From the NCBI RefSeq assembly GCF_000788395.1, contig NZ_CP009888.1, positions 2,004,001 through 2,068,000 of the forward strand: a DNA stretch of 64,000 nt, read 5' to 3'. Position 1 is the stretch's first letter. Each line of letters begins with the position of its first letter. The notes below the pieces were generated by a model. The model ran no database searches and was not told the origin of the DNA. It saw only the letters and a program-made list of their open reading frames with translations. Source of the stretch: Pseudoalteromonas piratica (GTDB lineage Bacteria > Pseudomonadota > Gammaproteobacteria > Enterobacterales > Alteromonadaceae). Positions 1-8,009 of this stretch are shown in pieces. The position numbers were made by a program, and so were the translations under genes.

Positions 1-648
1 AAAACTAATGAAATTTTAACGCAGTTGCTGCTCAATGTGGGTTTAAGTTTCTGTAAAGAAAAAGACGTCAGCAAGATTAAATTGCTCGACCCTATGTGCG
101 GGCGCGGCACCACTTTAATGTGGGCAATGCGTTATGGCATTAAGTCAAAAGGCATTGAGCAAGATCCTAATGCGGTATTGGACTTTAGAACCTTTGCCAA
201 AAAATGGACTAAGCTTCACCGCCAAAAGCACGAGCTAAAAGAAGGCTTTATTGGTAAAGCCAATAAACAAAACAAGGGTAAGTTTATTGACTTTACTGCT
301 AATGGCGTTAATACCCGTATAATTAATGGTAATGCTACGACCGCGTGTGATTTATTAAAACGTGAAAAGCAGCATTTAATCATTAGTGATATTCCCTACG
401 GTGTACAGCACTTTACGACTGAAAAAACCCGTAACCCGATTGCTGTGTTAGAAGAATGTGCACCGCAATGGGCCGATTTACTGCACAAAGACGGTATTTG
501 CGTTATTGCGTTTAATAAGTACATTCCAAAACGCAAAGAGCTAATTGCGGTTTTTGAAGCGGCAGGCCTTAGCGCGCTTGAGTTTGAAGCGCCACATCGC
601 ATGAGCGAATCAATTTTCCGTGACGTTGTTGTTTTAAGAAAGAACTAA
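1..648 (+). CDS. SAM-dependent DNA/RNA methyltransferase, 5' end missing
   Basis: The frame is open to the first base of the window, so the gene starts upstream; about 215 C-terminal residues remain. It shows the class I methyltransferase SAM-binding signature DPMCGRGTTL and, about 110 residues later, SDIPYG, a variant of the (D/N)PPY catalytic motif of N6-adenine and guanine-N2 methylases. This combination resembles the Trm11/THUMP-methylase and UPF0020 group that modify tRNA or rRNA, with the usual N-terminal substrate-binding half outside the window. The substrate cannot be told from this fragment. It ends 63 bp before mtfA on the same strand. Confidence 0.75.
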   Translation, partial: KTNEILTQLLLNVGLSFCKEKDVSKIKLLDPMCGRGTTLMWAMRYGIKSKGIEQDPNAVLDFRTFAKKWTKLHRQKHELKEGFIGKANKQNKGKFIDFTANGVNTRIINGNATTACDLLKREKQHLIISDIPYGVQHFTTEKTRNPIAVLEECAPQWADLLHKDGICVIAFNKYIPKRKELIAVFEAAGLSALEFEAPHRMSESIFRDVVVLRKN

Positions 649-711
649 AAAATATATTCCCTGCCTTGAACAATACCATGCTTCACCCAATTAAATAGAG
701 AAGGGGGAAGC

Positions 712-1533
712 ATGGACTTCATATTAATATTTCTTACCCTAGTATTTATCGTTGTTTATTGGCATTTCGATAAGCTACGCAATATTTACTGGGAACATAA
801 ACTAAAAGATCGCACATTAAGCGAGAGCGATCGCAATGTATTACTCAAGTACATGCCGATTTATCGCCGAATGACAGATAGCGAACGCGCACGATTAGAA
901 AAACACATCATCTGGTTTTTAGCGACCAAAGACTTTTTAGGGCGCGATGGCCTAGTGGTAAACCACGCAATGAAGTTGATTGTTGCGGCCGATGCTTGTG
1001 TCTTGGTGCTAAATAAACCTTGGCCGCTTTATAAAAATGTAAAGCAAATTTTGCTTTACCCAAGCGCCTATTATGCAAATTCAGAAAGCCGAGATGGCGC
1101 AGGCCTTGTAAGTTTTCACCAAACGGTTAGGCAAGGGGAGTCGTGGCCCGGAGGGACTTTGGTGCTTTCATGGCATGATGTACTTAACGGTAACCGTTTA
1201 CCAAACGATGGCCACAATTTAGTTTTTCATGAGTTTGCCCATCAACTCGATCAAGAAACTGGTGCAACAACAGGCACGCCACTGTTAAAAGACAAACTCA
1301 CCTATGAAAGTTGGGGACGAGAATTCTCTCGTGCCTATAATGTGTTAAAAGCGCATGTGGCATATGGCATGCCCCACGTTATTCACAGTTATGGTGCCAC
1401 CAATGAAGCGGAGTTTTTCGCGGTGATCACCGAAACCTACATTGAAAAACCCAGCGAATTAAAAGCATATGATCCGGTCATTTTTGATCTGTTACTTAAT
1501 TACTTTGGCTTTGATCCAAGGCGCTGGAACTAA
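712..1533 (+). CDS. mtfA: MtfA-type zinc metallopeptidase (M90 family)
   Basis: The 273-residue product carries HEFAH at residues 173-177, the zinc-binding HExxH of gluzincins, followed by QLD as in M90 peptidases. Length matches E. coli MtfA (about 265 residues), an aminopeptidase-like enzyme that binds the glucose repressor Mlc. Unlike the E. coli protein it begins with a clear hydrophobic segment (residues 2-17), suggesting membrane anchoring. The start is supported by a strong purine-rich ribosome-binding site (AGGGGGAA) just upstream of the ATG. Its stop codon abuts the left end of a repeat element, which also reaches into the convergent LysR gene. Whether Mlc regulation exists in this organism cannot be seen. 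Confidence 0.88.
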   Translation: MDFILIFLTLVFIVVYWHFDKLRNIYWEHKLKDRTLSESDRNVLLKYMPIYRRMTDSERARLEKHIIWFLATKDFLGRDGLVVNHAMKLIVAADACVLVLNKPWPLYKNVKQILLYPSAYYANSESRDGAGLVSFHQTVRQGESWPGGTLVLSWHDVLNGNRLPNDGHNLVFHEFAHQLDQETGATTGTPLLKDKLTYESWGREFSRAYNVLKAHVAYGMPHVIHSYGATNEAEFFAVITETYIEKPSELKAYDPVIFDLLLNYFGFDPRRWN

Positions 1534-1694
1534 TACCAATTTTATTAATCCTTTGATCATTCTAGCGAGTTAAATGACCCATAAACTGCGTTTTAAAATT
1601 CTTAAGTAGAACAACTACATGCCGAATTATAAGCCTTGTTTCTGAGCCATTTCTCTGTCGCAATAAATGACCAGCTAATTAATGCAATCGGTAT
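1533..1694. repeat. MITE-like interspersed repeat, copy A (162 bp)
   Basis: This stretch begins ATACCAATTT and ends AATCGGTAT. It matches a second element at 12381-12543 in length, in its ends and at aligned internal blocks (GTAGAACAAC at offset 73-74 and GCCTTGTT at offset 100-101). The ends are imperfect inverted repeats here and perfect in the other copy. The right end overlaps the final codons and stop of the convergent LysR gene. No ORF or transposase lies inside, so it would be a non-autonomous or structural repeat. Confidence 0.6.
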
Positions 1695-2586
1695 CAATCT
1701 GCCAGTTAGCTTGGCATAGCCGTTCAATAAACCATTGAAAGGCTTTGCCTTGATTATCTTTATGCCACGCAATGTATAAGTCTTGTTTTGGTCTTGGAAT
1801 GGTGCACTCTTTTTGTACTAGCTCGCCGTTTGCAAGATATTGTTTAGCAATATGACTTGGCAAAAATCCCACACCAATACCGGCAAGTTGAGCTGCGAGT
1901 TTTGCTTGCATTGAATTAACATTGATTACTTGCTTGGCACTAAATAGCCCGGTACTTCGCTCTGGCAGCAAAGTAGAAGTGTCCGATACCACAATCGCTG
2001 GGTAGTGTTTTAGGTTATCGTCGTCCAGTGGTGTAGTAACTTTTGCCAATGGGTGCGATGCTGCCACAGCAAAGATAAAGCTTAGCTCTGCGATTTTGTG
2101 GGTGCGATACACGCCTTTTGGCAGTTCGCCTGTTGCACCAATAACAATATCGGCACGCTTACTATGTAGGGCATCCCAGCCGCCACCTAAGGCCTCTACG
2201 CTTAGTTGAATATCAACTTGTTCAGGCCGTTTGGTGAACTCTTTTAATAACTCAAAAATGACATCTTCTGGGATCACGGTATCACGGGCGATGCGCAGCC
2301 GTTTTTCCCAGCCCGATTCTAATTGGCTTACGGCATCGAGCATTTTGCTGGTGGAATGCAAAATTTGCCTGCCATGTTCTAACACCAGTTTACCTGCGGG
2401 GGTAAGTACGGCTCGCTGTTTTGAACGGTCAAACAGTGGCGTGCCAATGTCTTCTTCAAGTTTTTTGATGGTATAGCTGAGCGCCGAAGGAACTTTATAA
2501 AGTGACTCAGCTGCGGCGGCAAAACTGCCTTTTTTATCGATAGCATCGAGTGCTTTTAGGGCGTCAATAGTGATGGCTTGATACAT
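1675..2586 (-). CDS. yhaJ: LysR-family regulator, YhaJ type
   Basis: A 303-residue LysR-type protein: an N-terminal winged helix-turn-helix (residues 5-65, with GSFAAAAESL and VPSALSYTIKKLEE) and a periplasmic-binding-like effector domain from about residue 90. The N-terminal segment is very close to E. coli YhaJ (DAIDRRGSFAAAA, RVPSALSYTMQKLEE as I recall it), a regulator that activates yqjF in response to aromatic electrophiles. It is divergent from a DoxX (yqjF-like), pirin and YqjG operon, which fits that role. The last seven codons lie inside a repeat element, so the C-terminus may have been rewritten by its insertion. The effector is unknown. Confidence 0.85.
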   Translation of the reverse strand: MYQAITIDALKALDAIDKKGSFAAAAESLYKVPSALSYTIKKLEEDIGTPLFDRSKQRAVLTPAGKLVLEHGRQILHSTSKMLDAVSQLESGWEKRLRIARDTVIPEDVIFELLKEFTKRPEQVDIQLSVEALGGGWDALHSKRADIVIGATGELPKGVYRTHKIAELSFIFAVAASHPLAKVTTPLDDDNLKHYPAIVVSDTSTLLPERSTGLFSAKQVINVNSMQAKLAAQLAGIGVGFLPSHIAKQYLANGELVQKECTIPRPKQDLYIAWHKDNQGKAFQWFIERLCQANWQIDTDCIN

Positions 2587-2727
2587 AATTCTTTATTCAA
2601 AAAATTTGAACTAAGGGTTCAAAATGTTCCGATTTTTTATTGAGTTTAGCATGCTTATACTTAATTTCATCAGTTAAGCAGGTGCTTTAACAAATTAAAT
2701 AAGTTTAAAATTTTTGAGGAATAAAAT

Positions 2728-3180
2728 ATGAAAACACTATTAACAACACTGACATCAAGCACAGCCGGTTACGCAGCACTGGGGTTAAGATTACCTATCG
2801 GCATTATTTTTATGGCACATGGCGCGCAAAAATTATTTGCTTGGTTTGGTGGTTATGGCCTTGAGGGCACGGGTGCATGGATGGAATCTATTGGCTTGGC
2901 ACCTGGCTATTTAATGGCGCTAATGGCAGGCAGTGCGGAGTTTTTTGGCGGTTTATTTATTTTACTTGGCTTATTAACTCGTCCAGCGGCGTTAGCACTT
3001 GCAAGCACGATGATTGTTGCAATCTTTACTGTGCATTTTGAAAACGGACTGTTTATGTCTAACAATGGCTATGAGTTTGGCTTAGCATTATTGGCAGCAA
3101 GTATTTCTTTGCTGTTCTCGGGTGCGGGTAAAGCCTCACTGGATGCGCTTATTTCAGATAAATTGACACAACACGCTTAA
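2728..3180 (+). CDS. yqjF: DoxX-family membrane protein (YqjF-like)
   Basis: A 150-residue protein with four hydrophobic segments and the DoxX hallmarks: GIIFMAHGAQKLFAWFGGYG near the N-terminus, GSAEFFGGLFILLGLLTRPAAL in the middle. DoxX proteins are small inner-membrane proteins linked to quinone or redox-stress metabolism. It is first in a three-gene operon with pirin (16 bp downstream) and a glutathionyl-hydroquinone reductase, divergent from a YhaJ-type LysR regulator. A TTGAGGAATAAAAT segment before the ATG serves as ribosome-binding site. The grouping suggests detoxification of quinones or nitroaromatics; this is inferred from neighbours and E. coli homologues. Confidence 0.85.
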   Translation: MKTLLTTLTSSTAGYAALGLRLPIGIIFMAHGAQKLFAWFGGYGLEGTGAWMESIGLAPGYLMALMAGSAEFFGGLFILLGLLTRPAALALASTMIVAIFTVHFENGLFMSNNGYEFGLALLAASISLLFSGAGKASLDALISDKLTQHA

Positions 3181-3196
3181 TTAGGGGGAAAGTACG

Positions 3197-3895
3197 ATGA
3201 TCACACTTAGAAAAGCAAATGAGCGCGGCGGCGCTGACTATGGCTGGCTTAAGAGCAAACATACTTTCTCTTTTGCAAATTACTACGACCCAAAACACAT
3301 GGGCTTTTCAGCCCTTCGTGTTATCAATGATGATGTTGTGGCACCGGGCGCTGGGTTTGATACTCATGGCCACCGTGATATGGAAATTATTAGCTATGTA
3401 TTGTCAGGCACCATTGAACATAAAGACAGTGCGGGCAATATCAAAACGCTTCCCGCGGGTGAATTTCAATTAATGTCGGCAGGCAAAGGTATTTTTCACA
3501 GTGAATACAATGCATCAAATGAAGAAGAACTTAGATTTTTACAAATCTGGATTGAGCCGAATAGTTTTGGCGACAAACCCGGTTATCAACAAAAAGATTT
3601 TGGTAAAGAAGTTGGTTTAACGACGATTTTGACGCCAGATGGCGAAAATGGCACGCTTGCGATAAAACAGGATGCAAAGCTACATCAACTGATCCTGGAG
3701 CCAAAACAGCAGTATCTATTTGAATCAAATAATGCACATGTGTATGTACATCAAGTTTCAGGCAGCAGTCTAGTGAATGCTATTCAAATTGAAAGTGGTG
3801 ATGGTGCAAAAGTGTTAGATGAAACTGAATTAGTATTTGAAAACGAATCTAACACCCCAGCGACATTAATTATTTTTGAATTACCACAGGTTTAA
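3197..3895 (+). CDS. yhhW: Pirin-family bicupin (YhhW-like)
   Basis: The 232-residue protein has the pirin N-terminal cupin: RKANERGGADYGWL, HTFSFANYYDP, then metal ligands in THGHRDMEI (two His) and GIFHSEYN (His, Glu). The sequence and length follow E. coli YhhW (231 residues), which has quercetin 2,3-dioxygenase activity in vitro. It binds a metal in the N-terminal cupin; the C-terminal cupin is expected to be empty. It sits between the DoxX gene and the YqjG gene, and the reductase ribosome-binding site (AAGGAG) overlaps its stop codon, so the three are co-translated. The physiological substrate is not known. Confidence 0.88.
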   Translation: MITLRKANERGGADYGWLKSKHTFSFANYYDPKHMGFSALRVINDDVVAPGAGFDTHGHRDMEIISYVLSGTIEHKDSAGNIKTLPAGEFQLMSAGKGIFHSEYNASNEEELRFLQIWIEPNSFGDKPGYQQKDFGKEVGLTTILTPDGENGTLAIKQDAKLHQLILEPKQQYLFESNNAHVYVHQVSGSSLVNAIQIESGDGAKVLDETELVFENESNTPATLIIFELPQV

Positions 3896-3905
3896 GGAGC
3901 AGATC

Positions 3906-4886
3906 ATGGGATTATTAGTTGAAGGTAAATGGCACGATAAGTGGTACGACACCAAAAACAGTAAAGGTAAATTCGAACGTGAAGCTGCGCAATTACGTAA
4001 TTGGGTAACAAAAGACGGTGAAGCAGGTCCTTCAGGTACAAGTGGTTTTGTCGCAGAATCGGGTCGATACCATTTATATGTGTCGCTGGCGTGCCCGTGG
4101 GCGCACCGCACCCTTATTTTTCGAGCATTAAAAGGGCTAGAGCAGCATATTTCTGTATCAGTTGTTAGCCCAGATATGCTAGAGCATGGTTGGACATTTG
4201 ATAAAACAGAGCACAGCACGGGTGATGCATTATTTGATTTTGATTACATGCATCAAATATATACGCGTAATAACGCAAACTACAGCGGCCGTGTTACCGT
4301 GCCAGTGCTGTGGGATAAAAAACAAAACTGTATCGTCAGCAATGAGTCGTCAGAGATTATTCGCATGTTTAATACCGCCTTTAATCATTTAACAGGCAAC
4401 GAGCATGACTATTACCCTGAACATTTACGTGCTGAAATTGATGAAATTAACGAATTTGTTTATCAGAATATTAACAACGGGGTATACAAAGCAGGTTTTG
4501 CGACCACACAAGACGCATATGAAGGGGCGTATAATGCGCTTTTTAATGCGCTTGATAAAGTTGAAGCTATTTTGGCTAAACAGCGCTACTTGGTGGGTAC
4601 ACAAATTACCGAGGCAGACTGGCGTTTGTTCACGACCTTAATTCGTTTTGATGCGGTTTATTTTTCACATTTTAAATGTAATCAACGTATGCTTGAGTCG
4701 TATCAGAATATTGCAAATTATATTCGTGAGCTATATCAAGTTAAGGGCGTGGCTGAAACGGTCGACTTTTATCATATTAAACGCCATTACTACTTTAGCC
4801 ATACCATGATTAACCCCACCCAAGTGGTGCCGGTCGGGCCTAAAGTTGATTATGATGCGGAACATAATCGCGACAGATTGACGTGA
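3906..4886 (+). CDS. yqjG: Glutathionyl-hydroquinone reductase (YqjG/Xi-class GST)
   Basis: The start was placed at ATG 3906, 6 bases after AAGGAG, giving 326 residues (E. coli YqjG has 328); an in-frame upstream ATG at 3876 lies inside the pirin gene. The Xi-class signature SLACPWAHRTLI contains the catalytic Cys of the CPWAH motif around residue 60, followed by the thioredoxin-like fold and a helical C-terminal half ending in the typical GPKVDY segment. These enzymes reduce glutathionyl-hydroquinones. It is the last gene of the DoxX-pirin operon and is followed by a strong terminator. Confidence 0.92.
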   Translation: MGLLVEGKWHDKWYDTKNSKGKFEREAAQLRNWVTKDGEAGPSGTSGFVAESGRYHLYVSLACPWAHRTLIFRALKGLEQHISVSVVSPDMLEHGWTFDKTEHSTGDALFDFDYMHQIYTRNNANYSGRVTVPVLWDKKQNCIVSNESSEIIRMFNTAFNHLTGNEHDYYPEHLRAEIDEINEFVYQNINNGVYKAGFATTQDAYEGAYNALFNALDKVEAILAKQRYLVGTQITEADWRLFTTLIRFDAVYFSHFKCNQRMLESYQNIANYIRELYQVKGVAETVDFYHIKRHYYFSHTMINPTQVVPVGPKVDYDAEHNRDRLT

Positions 4887-4910
4887 TGAATTTATTGAAA
4901 TAAGAGAAAT

Positions 4911-4938
4911 AAAAAAGGCAGCGTAAGCTGCCTTTTTT
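4911..4938. terminator. Bidirectional rho-independent terminator
   Basis: A 12-bp perfect stem (AAAAAAGGCAGC / GCTGCCTTTTTT) with a GTAA loop separates convergent yqjG and the Ala/Lys-rich gene. T-tracts occur on both strands. Confidence 0.9.
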
Positions 4939-4960
4939 ATATTTAATAACGAATTAGCTA

Positions 4961-5353
4961 TTAAACAACACCACGTGGAAGACGTGTGTCATGGTCACGC
5001 TCTGCAAGCTCTTTAATCCAGAACTCTTCAGCGGTAAAACCATCAGTGTTTGGCTTAGTAACTGTGTATTCTTGTTGTTTAGTTGCAGTTACTGGCGTTG
5101 CTTTTTTAGTCGCTGCTTTCTTAGCCGGTGCTTTTTTAGCAGCAGGCTTAGCTGGCGCTTCTTCTTTTGCTGCCGGTGCTGCACCAGAAGAAAGTTCTTC
5201 TGTTAGCGTTACTAAATCAGCAAGGCGAACGTTTTTACCGCCATCTACACTGTACCAACCACTTTTTGCTGTGATCTCAGGTTTCTTACCATTTGCTGCT
5301 TCATACGCTTTTTCAAACGCAGCTAGCACTTCAGTTTTATCGAGTTTACTCAT
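4961..5353 (-). CDS. Small Ala/Lys-rich protein with histone-like linker
   Basis: The 130-residue product has three parts: a conserved-looking N-terminal segment (1-55, MSKLDKTEVLAAFEKAYEAA), a low-complexity linker of KAPAKKAATKK type (about 60-90), and a C-terminal segment with FTAEEFWIKELAERD ending in TRLPRGVV. The linker resembles histone H1-like tails found in bacterial nucleoid-associated proteins. No signal peptide or membrane segment is present. I do not recognise a named family with certainty; similar Alteromonadales proteins are sometimes labelled SyrB-like regulators. It is monocistronic with its own terminator. DNA or RNA binding is inferred only from composition. Confidence 0.7.
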   Translation of the reverse strand: MSKLDKTEVLAAFEKAYEAANGKKPEITAKSGWYSVDGGKNVRLADLVTLTEELSSGAAPAAKEEAPAKPAAKKAPAKKAATKKATPVTATKQQEYTVTKPNTDGFTAEEFWIKELAERDHDTRLPRGVV

Positions 5354-5505
5354 CGTATATCCCGTTTATTTGATACGAAGATTACTGTTAAAAATACATT
5401 TATACCTAGTTTCACGCCATTTTTCAATTTTTTGAGAATTTTCTTTATTTTTAGCGGTAGGTTAAGGACAATTCAATGATCAAAAACAACTTATAGGTAT
5501 GCATA

Positions 5506-6261
5506 ATGCAACTTTCTAAATTGCTCCAAGAATTAGATAGTTTACTCGCCCCCCACAAGGTAAAAGACTTTAGTCCAAACGGCCTTCAAGTAGAAGGAAA
5601 AGACACCGTTAGCAAAATTATTACTGGCGTAACAGCAAGCCAAGCGTTAATTGATGTCGCAATAGAGAAAAATGCGGATGCGATTTTGGTTCACCATGGT
5701 TATTTTTGGAAAGGCGAAGCCTATCCGATTACGGGCATGAAAAAGCGTCGCATTGGTGCCTTAATCAAAAATGACATCAGCTTAATTGGCTATCATTTGC
5801 CAATTGATGTGCACCCAACCCTTGGCAATAATGCCAAACTCGCTGAGTTATTAGATATTGAGTATGAAGCAGGCCTTGATCCTTACAGTGACCCAAGCAT
5901 TGCAGTGAAAGGGCGCTTAAAAACACCACTGAGCGCTGAAGAGTTTGCCGATAAAATAGAACGCGTGCTCAATCGCAAACCGTTAGTTGAAAGTGTACGT
6001 GGCAAGAACATAGAGACCATTGCCTGGTGTACAGGCGGTGGCCAAGGCTATATTGATTTAGCTGCGAGTCAAGGCATTGATGCCTACCTGACGGGTGAAG
6101 CATCAGAGCAAACGATACACAGTGCGCGCGAACAAAGTATCGATTTTTTTGCAGCAGGTCATCATGCAACTGAACGTTATGGTGTAAAGGCTGTGGGTGA
6201 ATATTTAGCGGAAAAATTTGATTTAGACGTTGAATTTATTGATATAGACAATCCAGTTTAA
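5506..6261 (+). CDS. ybgI: Nif3/YbgI-type dinuclear metal-centre protein
   Basis: The 251-residue protein has the Nif3-like metal-ligand motifs VHHGYFWKGE (about residues 65-75) and HHATERYGVKA near the C-terminus, plus the GYHLPIDVHPTLGNN segment. Length matches E. coli YbgI (247 residues), which forms a hexameric toroid with a di-metal site per subunit. The family is often mislabelled GTP cyclohydrolase I type 2; the cellular role is unsettled. The gene is monocistronic: a divergent gene lies upstream and a terminator follows immediately. Confidence 0.92.
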   Translation: MQLSKLLQELDSLLAPHKVKDFSPNGLQVEGKDTVSKIITGVTASQALIDVAIEKNADAILVHHGYFWKGEAYPITGMKKRRIGALIKNDISLIGYHLPIDVHPTLGNNAKLAELLDIEYEAGLDPYSDPSIAVKGRLKTPLSAEEFADKIERVLNRKPLVESVRGKNIETIAWCTGGGQGYIDLAASQGIDAYLTGEASEQTIHSAREQSIDFFAAGHHATERYGVKAVGEYLAEKFDLDVEFIDIDNPV

Positions 6262-6264
6262 TAA

Positions 6265-6293
6265 AAAAAAGCAGCTAATTTAGCTGCTTTTTT
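6265..6293. terminator. Bidirectional rho-independent terminator
   Basis: GCAGCTA/TAGCTGC stem with a 3-nt loop, flanked by an A-tract on the left and a T-tract on the right, lies between convergent ybgI and the LprI-like gene. Confidence 0.88.
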
Positions 6294-6304
6294 ATTTTTC
6301 TCGG

Positions 6305-6694
6305 TTAATAACCGAGCTTTAATATGTTTATTTGTTGTTCAATAACGGCAAGTTCACACCGTTTATAGGTTAAAGCAGCCTGCTGAGAGTTAGGTAGTTC
6401 ATTAAGATAACGCCATTGGCAGTTATCAGAAATATAGCTGTCAAAACTATTTTTACTTCGCTGAAAGCTTAAGAATAGTTGTGTATTACCAGTATTGTTT
6501 TGTTTTACTTCCACCTGCTTTTCTAACTTAGTTAACCAAGTTTGTCGGGTGCGTTTATGTTCAATAATGGCCTGATCTAAACATTGAAGCTGGGTAACAA
6601 TTTGACCCTTACCACAGTGCTGCTCATCAGTATTTGCTGATATATTTAGGCTTGCAAGTAATAAAGCTGAAACAGGTAAAACGTATTTATTCAT
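6305..6694 (-). CDS. Periplasmic LprI/DUF1311-like protein
   Basis: The start was set at ATG 6694 because the following residues (MNKYVLPVSALLLASLNISA) form a cleavable signal peptide; this start overlaps the phoQ stop by 8 bp. The mature part (about 110 residues) has four cysteines (HCGKG, LQCLDQ, DNCQWRY, KRCELAV) spaced as in LprI-like lysozyme-inhibitor domains. It is the last gene of the PepSY-phoP-phoQ operon, so it is likely an envelope protein produced together with that system. The family assignment rests on the Cys/Trp pattern only. Confidence 0.6.
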   Translation of the reverse strand: MNKYVLPVSALLLASLNISANTDEQHCGKGQIVTQLQCLDQAIIEHKRTRQTWLTKLEKQVEVKQNNTGNTQLFLSFQRSKNSFDSYISDNCQWRYLNELPNSQQAALTYKRCELAVIEQQINILKLGY

Positions 6695-8009
6695 AATTAA
6701 AAACCAAGGTAAATAATGCGCCACCAAGATTACTGGTGCTAATTGTCATTGTGCCGTTATAGGCCTCTATTAAATCACTTACAATTGCCATGCCGACGCC
6801 GTGTCCATGTTCATAGGTATCTAGGCGTTTGCCACGAATTGCGAGCTCTTCTATTTTATCTTTTGGAATACCAGGGCCATCGTCAGCAATATCAATGATC
6901 AGTTTTTGGCCTTGTTGTTTTATTTTTATCTCAATTAAAGCATCACAGGCTTTACAGGCATTGTCGAGAATATTGCCAAGCAATTCCATTAAATCTGTTT
7001 TATCACCCATAAATACGCTATCAGCATCGATGGATTGAATAAACTGAATGTTTTTGTCTCGGTAGACTTTACCCATGGCATTTAAAATAGCATCGAGTAC
7101 TGGCTTTACTTTGGTCTGCTTTTTCCAAGTATCTGTGCCACCAGAAGCCGCTTTCTTTAGTTGATGTTCAATCATATTACTAATGCGGTCGAGCTGCTCT
7201 TGTCCATCGTCATGACGTGCCAGTTCGCTTGATTTTAAAACTGCTAATGGTGTTTTTAGGGCATGGGCTAGGTCACTCAATGAAGCGCGGTATTTATCTT
7301 TTTGCCGTTGTTGGGTTGCTAATAGTAAGTTGAGGTCTTGCTGTATTTTTTCCAGCTCTTCAGGGTACTCACCTGTGATTTGGTCGGCTTCGCCACTTTC
7401 GATGGCAACAATTTCTTTATCAAGACGCTTGAGCGGGTGACTGCTCCACAAAAAGCCGAGCATAATCAGCAAGCCCATTACTAGTGCAATTATGATTAAC
7501 CAATAACGTAAGGTTTCGCGGAAGTCTTGCATCTGTGAGCGAATAGACTCCTCATCTTTCAACACTAGCACGGTGACTTGATATTCGATGCCGTCAGCAT
7601 CCATTAAGAATAAAAAACTCAGTTGGCGGAATTCTTTGTCGAGTTCTTCAATTTTTGAAAAGTCTTTGACCCCAGGTGCACTGGCAACATGTTTGGGAAT
7701 ATATTGATAACCGAGGGTAGATTCGGATTGCCAAGCAATTTCTTTATTGAGGTAAATGTAGGCAAATGTTTCAGAGACAGGGCGGGTGAGCTCAGGGGCA
7801 ATCAGATTAATCGGAGCCAGCTCACCTTGCTCGATTTCAACTTTGGCCATTAGTGAGTAAAGGTGCGCCTCAAGTGTGCGCTCCGTGTTATCCACCAAGC
7901 TTGCATAAAGTGCCTTACCAATTGAAAAAAACATGGCAGGCATTAGTATCAACAGCAAAAAGACAAGGATAAATCCTTGCCTAATTTTAAGTGATATACG
8001 ATGGATCAC
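6687..8009 (-). CDS. phoQ: PhoQ-like sensor histidine kinase
   Basis: A 440-residue kinase: transmembrane helix at 13-33, periplasmic sensor domain (about 35-170), second helix at 171-188, HAMP-like linker, H-box LAHALKTPLAVLKS with His249, and an ATPase domain with NILDNACKA, DDGPGIP and GHGVGMAI. HSLKTPLAVLQS is the diagnostic H-box of PhoQ. The sensor has some acidic stretches (EELDKEF, MDADG) but not the dense acidic patch of enteric PhoQ, so the stimulus may differ. Its ATG overlaps the phoP stop by 4 bp. Confidence 0.85.
   Translation of the reverse strand: MIHRISLKIRQGFILVFLLLILMPAMFFSIGKALYASLVDNTERTLEAHLYSLMAKVEIEQGELAPINLIAPELTRPVSETFAYIYLNKEIAWQSESTLGYQYIPKHVASAPGVKDFSKIEELDKEFRQLSFLFLMDADGIEYQVTVLVLKDEESIRSQMQDFRETLRYWLIIIALVMGLLIMLGFLWSSHPLKRLDKEIVAIESGEADQITGEYPEELEKIQQDLNLLLATQQRQKDKYRASLSDLAHALKTPLAVLKSSELARHDDGQEQLDRISNMIEHQLKKAASGGTDTWKKQTKVKPVLDAILNAMGKVYRDKNIQFIQSIDADSVFMGDKTDLMELLGNILDNACKACDALIEIKIKQQGQKLIIDIADDGPGIPKDKIEELAIRGKRLDTYEHGHGVGMAIVSDLIEAYNGTMTISTSNLGGALFTLVFNYE

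Noticed and set aside
4986-5435. 149-codon plus-strand ORF opposite the Ala/Lys-rich gene
   Set aside because: It is the antisense of a low-complexity coding region; composition (Ala/Gly/Val runs) is a mirror of the Lys/Ala linker, and the minus frame has the proper start and terminator.
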